Of a DNA stretch of 64,000 bases, positions 60,126-64,000 are shown one piece after another (within the stretch, counting starts at the first letter, position 1; each line of letters starts with the position of its first letter). The notes beneath the pieces were generated by a model, which made no database searches, was not told the DNA's origin, and saw nothing but the letters and a program-made list of their open reading frames with translations. Position numbers and translations under genes: made by a program. Source of the DNA: Kineosporia mesophila (GTDB taxonomy: Bacteria > Actinomycetota > Actinomycetes > Actinomycetales > Kineosporiaceae); assembly GCF_021129235.1 (NCBI RefSeq), contig NZ_JAJOMA010000012.1, positions 178,547 through 242,546 of the forward strand, written 5' to 3'.

Positions 60126-61396
60126 CCTCGTCGTCCCCGAACATCTTGCGGGCAGAGGGGTTCCCGGCGGAGGAGATCCGCCGCCGGGCACGCCTGGGCG
60201 CCCGGGCCGTCTTCCCCGACGCCAGTGGCTACGGGGCCGACGTGTTCGGGGAAGTACCCACCGGAAACCGGCCCGACGCCCTGGACCGGCTGCGGATCCT
60301 CCCGCCGCTGTTCACCCCGCGGCGCCTGGAGAAGCTGATCGAACTGGGGCGTGAGCCGATGCCGGCGGACGTCGATCTGCGCACCGACATCGGCGGCCTG
60401 CCCTCGGCGTTCCCGCTCTACCTGTCGGCGCTGGGCTCCACCAAGGTGGCCAGCACCCGTCTGGGGGCCGCCGCGGCCCGGCAGGCCGCGCAGCTGGGCA
60501 TCCCGATGGTGATCGGGGAAAACATCGCCCCGGTCAACGGTTATCGCGGTGACGACGACTCGGGCGGGTCGATGCGCCGCCGGATCAGCGCCTACACCGG
60601 GCACCTGAACGGCGATCTGGGGGGTGTGCTGGTGCAGCAGAGCACCGAGGACGCTGACGCCGAGGTCTGGAACCAGATCTACAGCGACCCGGAGACGGGC
60701 CCGATTCTGATGTCGGGGCGGCTGGGCTTCGAGCTCAAGCTGGGCCAGGGGGCCAAGCCCGGGCTGGGCGGGATGACGCTCGTGGACCGGGACGTCGCCG
60801 AGGCGATGGCCGGGCGGTACGCGTTCGACCCGGCGTTCGACGACGGCCCGCAGCGTCTGCGGTGCAGTGCCCCCGGCACCTTCGACGAGGAGATCCTGCG
60901 CCAGCAGATCCGGCTGATGCGCAACAACTTTCCCCGGGCGAGGGTAGGCGTCAAGCTGTTCCCGGGCCGGGACGTCGCGACGGCCTGCGCCGTGGCCTGG
61001 GAGGCCGGGGCCGACAGCGTGACCGTCGACGGCGCCGAGGGCGGTTCGGGGTGGGCCCCGACGGTGATGATGCGCAGCGCCGGGTTGCCGCTGGCCGACT
61101 GCCTGGCCCGGATCTCACCGGCGGGGCAGTGCCTGTGCGTCAGCGGACGGATGTGGGAGGGGGCCCGGGCGGTGAGGTGCCTGGCTCTCGGGGCCCGCGC
61201 CGTCGGGCTCGGCCGGGCCGCGCTGATCGCGGTCGACGAGGACCCCGACGCCGGCCTGATCCGCCTGGTCTCCGCCCTGACCTTCGAGATGCGGCTTCTG
61301 ATCAGTGCTCTGGGCAAGTACGCGGCGCGTGACCTGGCATCCGAGGACGTCGGTGGCGACCTCGTCCCCGAGCCCGGGTATCCCGTAGGGCGCTGA
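60122..61396 (+). CDS. Glutamate-synthase-like FMN protein without Fe-S ligands
   Basis: 424 residues. The barrel resembles the FMN/synthase domain of GltB: YLSALGSTKVASTRLGAAAA, ARVGVKLFPGRDVATACAVA, VDGAEGGSGWAPTVMMRSAG, and the phosphate loop ALGARAVGLGRAALIAV. The glutaminase domain is absent, and where GltB has its 3Fe-4S cysteines just after this loop the protein reads DEDPDAGLIRLV, so it cannot take electrons that way. It may be an amine/imine or hydroxy-acid oxidoreductase acting on the mutase product. It is coupled to the upstream gene (ATGA). Confidence 0.72.
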   Translation: MTSSSPNILRAEGFPAEEIRRRARLGARAVFPDASGYGADVFGEVPTGNRPDALDRLRILPPLFTPRRLEKLIELGREPMPADVDLRTDIGGLPSAFPLYLSALGSTKVASTRLGAAAARQAAQLGIPMVIGENIAPVNGYRGDDDSGGSMRRRISAYTGHLNGDLGGVLVQQSTEDADAEVWNQIYSDPETGPILMSGRLGFELKLGQGAKPGLGGMTLVDRDVAEAMAGRYAFDPAFDDGPQRLRCSAPGTFDEEILRQQIRLMRNNFPRARVGVKLFPGRDVATACAVAWEAGADSVTVDGAEGGSGWAPTVMMRSAGLPLADCLARISPAGQCLCVSGRMWEGARAVRCLALGARAVGLGRAALIAVDEDPDAGLIRLVSALTFEMRLLISALGKYAARDLASEDVGGDLVPEPGYPVGR

Positions 61397-61454
61397 TCCA
61401 CGACGACGAACGTTTCACGACGAAGCCCCGTGCGGGGCAGGTAGGTGAACTGAG

Positions 61455-64000
61455 ATGTCGCTCGACCACGACCAGGACGTCACCGGACCGGTCCGGACCG
61501 TTCTCCCGGAGACTTCCCTGAGTATTCCGCAGGCGCTGGCCCGGTACTCGGGTTCGGCCCCGCACACGCCGGCCGTGAGTGACGGCGAGACGTCGCTGAC
61601 CTACCGGGAACTCGAGGCGGCCTCGAACCGGGTGGCCCACCTGCTCCGGCGGCACGGGGTGGGCCCGGAGACCCCGGTGGCCATGCTGATGGAACGCTCG
61701 ATCGGCACGCTGGTGACCACGCTCGGCATCCTGAAGGCCGGTGGCATCTACGTCCCCCTGCACACCCGGGCCCCGGCCGCCCGTACCGGCCAGCTGCTGC
61801 GCGAGGCCGGCGCCACCCTGCTGCTCGTGGAACAGACTCCGGCCGAGGAGATCTCCGGCACCGGGGTGGAGATTCTGGACATCGGTGAGGCTGCCGTCGC
61901 GGATCTGCCGGACACGGCGCCGCCGGTCACGATCCACCCGGACCAGCTCGCCTACGTGATGTACACCTCGGGGTCGACCGGCCGGCCGAAGGGTGTGGCG
62001 ATCACCCATCGCGACGTGGTCGAGTTCTGCGCCGACCCTTACTGGATGCCGCAGGCCCAGGCCCGGGTGCTCATGCACTCCCCGCACGCCTTCGACGCCT
62101 CGACCTACGAGTTGTGGGTCCCGCTCCTGCACGGGGGCGAGGTCGTGGTGGCCCCGGAAGGACACCTCGACCCGGCCCGGTTCGGCGAGATCGTCGCCGG
62201 GCGGGGCATCACCAGTCTGTTCATCACCTCGGCGCTGTTCAACCTGATGGCGCAGGAGAATCCCGGTGGTCTCGGCCGGGTGCGGGAGATCTGGACCGGG
62301 GGCGAGGCCGTCTCGCCGACCGCAGTGGCCAGGATCAGCGAGGCCTGCCCCGGTGTCCGGATCGTCAACGGCTACGGGCCGACCGAGATGACGACCTTCA
62401 CCACCCTCCAGCCGGTCCCGTCCGGCTACCGCGGCGGTCACATCCCGATCGGGCGGCCCATCACCGGTATGGACGTGCGCGTCCTCGACGAGCGGCTGCG
62501 CCCGGTGCCGGACGGGCAGGAGGGGGAGCTCTACATCGTCGGGTCGGGCATGGCCCGCGGCTACTGGGACCGTCCCGGCCTGACCGCGTCCCGTTTCGTC
62601 GCCGACCCGCAGGCGGCGGACGGGGCCCGGATGTACCGCTCCGGCGACCGGGTGCGCCGGCGCCCGGACGGTGCCCTGGATTTCGTCGGCCGCACCGACG
62701 ACCAGGTGAAGATCCGCGGTTTCCGGATCGAGCTGGGCGAGATCGAGACGGTCGTGGACCGGATGCCCGGCGTCGGGCGCAGCGCGGTGGTGGTGCGCGA
62801 GGACCGGCCCGGAGACCGCCGCGTGGTCGCCTACGTGGTGGCCGGGGGTGCGGTGACCACCGCCCAGGTGCGTGACTTCGTCCGCAAAGCACTGCCCGAC
62901 TACATGGTTCCCTCGGCCGTCGTGTTCCTGGACGACCTGCCGATGACCGGCAACGGGAAACTTGACCGGCGGGCCCTGCCCGAGCCCACCGTTGACCTGA
63001 CCACCGGCCGGGGCCCGGGCACGCCCCGTGAGGCCCAGCTGTGCGCCCTGTTCGCCGAGGTGCTCGGCCTGCCGCGCGTCGGGGTGGACGACGTGTTCTT
63101 CGACCTCGGCGGTCACAGCCTGCTCGCGACCCGGCTGATCTCCCGGATCCGCGCGGTGCTACAGGTGGAGGCCGAGATCCAGGACCTGTTCCGGTACCCG
63201 ACCGTCGCCGGCCTGGCCGGGGTGCTCTCCGGCGGGACCCGGCGTCCGGCCCTGGTGCCCCACGATCTGAGCGACACGAAGGACGACGACGGCCGGGTGC
63301 CGCTGTCGGCCGCGCAGCAGCGGCTGTGGTTCCTGCAGCAGTGGGACGCCTCCGACGCCAGTTACAACATCCCGGTGCCGGTCCGGATCGACGGCCCGGG
63401 ACTGGACCTCGCGGTCCTGGCCGCCGCGCTGAAGGACGTGGTGGGCCGGCACGAGAGCCTGCGCACCGTGTTCCCGGCCCACGACGGTGTGGATAACGTT
63501 CCCTACCAGCAGGTTCTGGATGTCGTCGACGTTCCCGTGCCCGTCGTCCCGGTACCGGGGAGGTTCCGGGACGAGGCGCTGGAGGAAGTGGCCCGGGAGC
63601 CGTTCCATCTGGCCACCGAGATGCCGCTGCGGGCCGGGTACTTCCCGGACGAGGACGGCGAGGGCGGCGTGCTGCTGCTGGTGATGCATCACATCGCCGG
63701 TGACGGCTGGTCGCTGACGCCGCTGCTGCGTGACATCGAAACGGCCTACACCGCGAGAAGAACCGGTCAGGAACCGGTCTGGACGCCGCTGCCCGTGCAG
63801 TACGCGGACTACACGGTGTGGCAGCGCCAGGTCCTGCGCGACGTGGAGCGGGAGCAGCTGGCGTACTGGCGTGGGCGGCTGGACAGTCTGCCCGGGGAGC
63901 TGGCACTGCCGACCGACCGGGTGCGCCCGCCGCAGGCCTCGCATCGCGGCCACCGGATCCAGCTGGATCTCCCGGCCGGGCTGCCCGACCGTCTCCTGGA
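61455..64000 (+). CDS. NRPS, module 1 A-PCP then C domain, 3' end outside window
   Basis: 848 codons are visible. The protein opens directly with an adenylation domain (about residues 25-520: A3 [15 protein letters not shown]5 NGYGPTE, A7 [21 protein letters not shown]10 NGKLDRRAL) with no starter C domain, so it is a likely initiation module. The pocket reads D-A-Y-F-W-G-G-T-F-K, close to valine codes such as DAYWWGGTFK. The PCP has [14 protein letters not shown] (about residue 553). A condensation domain follows from about residue 615 ([27 protein letters not shown] active site) and runs off the window. Confidence 0.93.
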   Translation, partial: MSLDHDQDVTGPVRTVLPETSLSIPQALARYSGSAPHTPAVSDGETSLTYRELEAASNRVAHLLRRHGVGPETPVAMLMERSIGTLVTTLGILKAGGIYVPLHTRAPAARTGQLLREAGATLLLVEQTPAEEISGTGVEILDIGEAAVADLPDTAPPVTIHPDQLAYVMYTSGSTGRPKGVAITHRDVVEFCADPYWMPQAQARVLMHSPHAFDASTYELWVPLLHGGEVVVAPEGHLDPARFGEIVAGRGITSLFITSALFNLMAQENPGGLGRVREIWTGGEAVSPTAVARISEACPGVRIVNGYGPTEMTTFTTLQPVPSGYRGGHIPIGRPITGMDVRVLDERLRPVPDGQEGELYIVGSGMARGYWDRPGLTASRFVADPQAADGARMYRSGDRVRRRPDGALDFVGRTDDQVKIRGFRIELGEIETVVDRMPGVGRSAVVVREDRPGDRRVVAYVVAGGAVTTAQVRDFVRKALPDYMVPSAVVFLDDLPMTGNGKLDRRALPEPTVDLTTGRGPGTPREAQLCALFAEVLGLPRVGVDDVFFDLGGHSLLATRLISRIRAVLQVEAEIQDLFRYPTVAGLAGVLSGGTRRPALVPHDLSDTKDDDGRVPLSAAQQRLWFLQQWDASDASYNIPVPVRIDGPGLDLAVLAAALKDVVGRHESLRTVFPAHDGVDNVPYQQVLDVVDVPVPVVPVPGRFRDEALEEVAREPFHLATEMPLRAGYFPDEDGEGGVLLLVMHHIAGDGWSLTPLLRDIETAYTARRTGQEPVWTPLPVQYADYTVWQRQVLRDVEREQLAYWRGRLDSLPGELALPTDRVRPPQASHRGHRIQLDLPAGLPDRLL

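Noticed and set aside
1..64000. tRNA, rRNA, CRISPR arrays, transposases or phage genes
   Set aside because: No cloverleaf-like, rRNA-like or regularly spaced repeat pattern and no DDE, integrase or resolvase motif was seen when reading the window; small non-coding RNAs cannot be excluded by eye.

Overview
The DNA is about 70% GC with dense, often overlapping genes, many GTG starts and actinobacterial families (GAF-ANTAR and STAS regulators, ROK/LacI sugar regulators, an ECF sigma with a SnoaL-like tail, an MbtH-dependent NRPS). It therefore looks like a chromosomal segment of a soil-type, filamentous or motile actinomycete. A member of the Kineosporiales or a related order is possible, but the genus cannot be read from the sequence. 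No rRNA, tRNA, CRISPR array or transposase was seen.

Layout. 1-7.7 kb: the end of a secreted DUF1996 protein, a small membrane protein, an SGNH esterase, prfH with only the tail of an upstream rtcB, and a four-gene minus-strand operon (GMC oxidoreductase, class III aminotransferase, sulfotransferase, TauE-type exporter) that could make and export a sulfated amino compound. 7.9-23.5 kb: a trehalose-phosphatase/glycosyltransferase pair, gntR-acdS (ACC deaminase), a methyltransferase, an ECF sigma factor, an exported NHL-propeller/Fn3/OmpA-like protein, an APH(6)-like kinase, a pentapeptide-repeat protein coupled to a 60-aa partner, and a YdjI/YdjJ-like pair (SPFH and zinc ribbon). A 54-bp perfect palindrome lies at 14196-14249.

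23.5-43.7 kb is a plant-polysaccharide locus. Two ROK regulators, an HTH-less LacI-like protein and a LacI regulator flank a GH36 alpha-galactosidase, a complete Opp-type ABC importer (binding protein, two permeases, two ATPases) and a GH42, GH2, GH1 series, followed by a secreted GH6 glucanase. The importer probably brings in beta-linked (galacto/gluco)manno-oligosaccharides, which the cytoplasmic glycosidases then trim. 43.8-48.7 kb holds a desaturase, two GAF-ANTAR proteins, a STAS protein, an epimerase, an internally deleted SDR relic and a GyrA-like mini-protein.

48.8-64 kb (continuing past the window) is a non-ribosomal peptide cluster. The minus strand carries an ArsR-like repressor and MFS exporter, an Asp/Asn-type beta-hydroxylase, an XRE-ATPase regulator, mbtH, a type II thioesterase, a TauD-like oxygenase and a free-standing A-PCP protein whose specificity residues read as glutamine. 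The plus strand carries both glutamate mutase subunits (3-methylaspartate supply), an asparagine-synthetase-A-like class II aaRS paralogue, a glutamate-synthase-like FMN protein lacking Fe-S ligands, and the first NRPS (A-PCP-C..., valine-like code). The A-PCP/oxygenase/thioesterase set and the mutase/AsnA-like/FMN set look like two precursor-making subpathways, the second without a model I know.

A palindromic repeat family (three copies, one read in frame inside a permease gene) and the 54-bp palindrome are the most notable non-coding structures.
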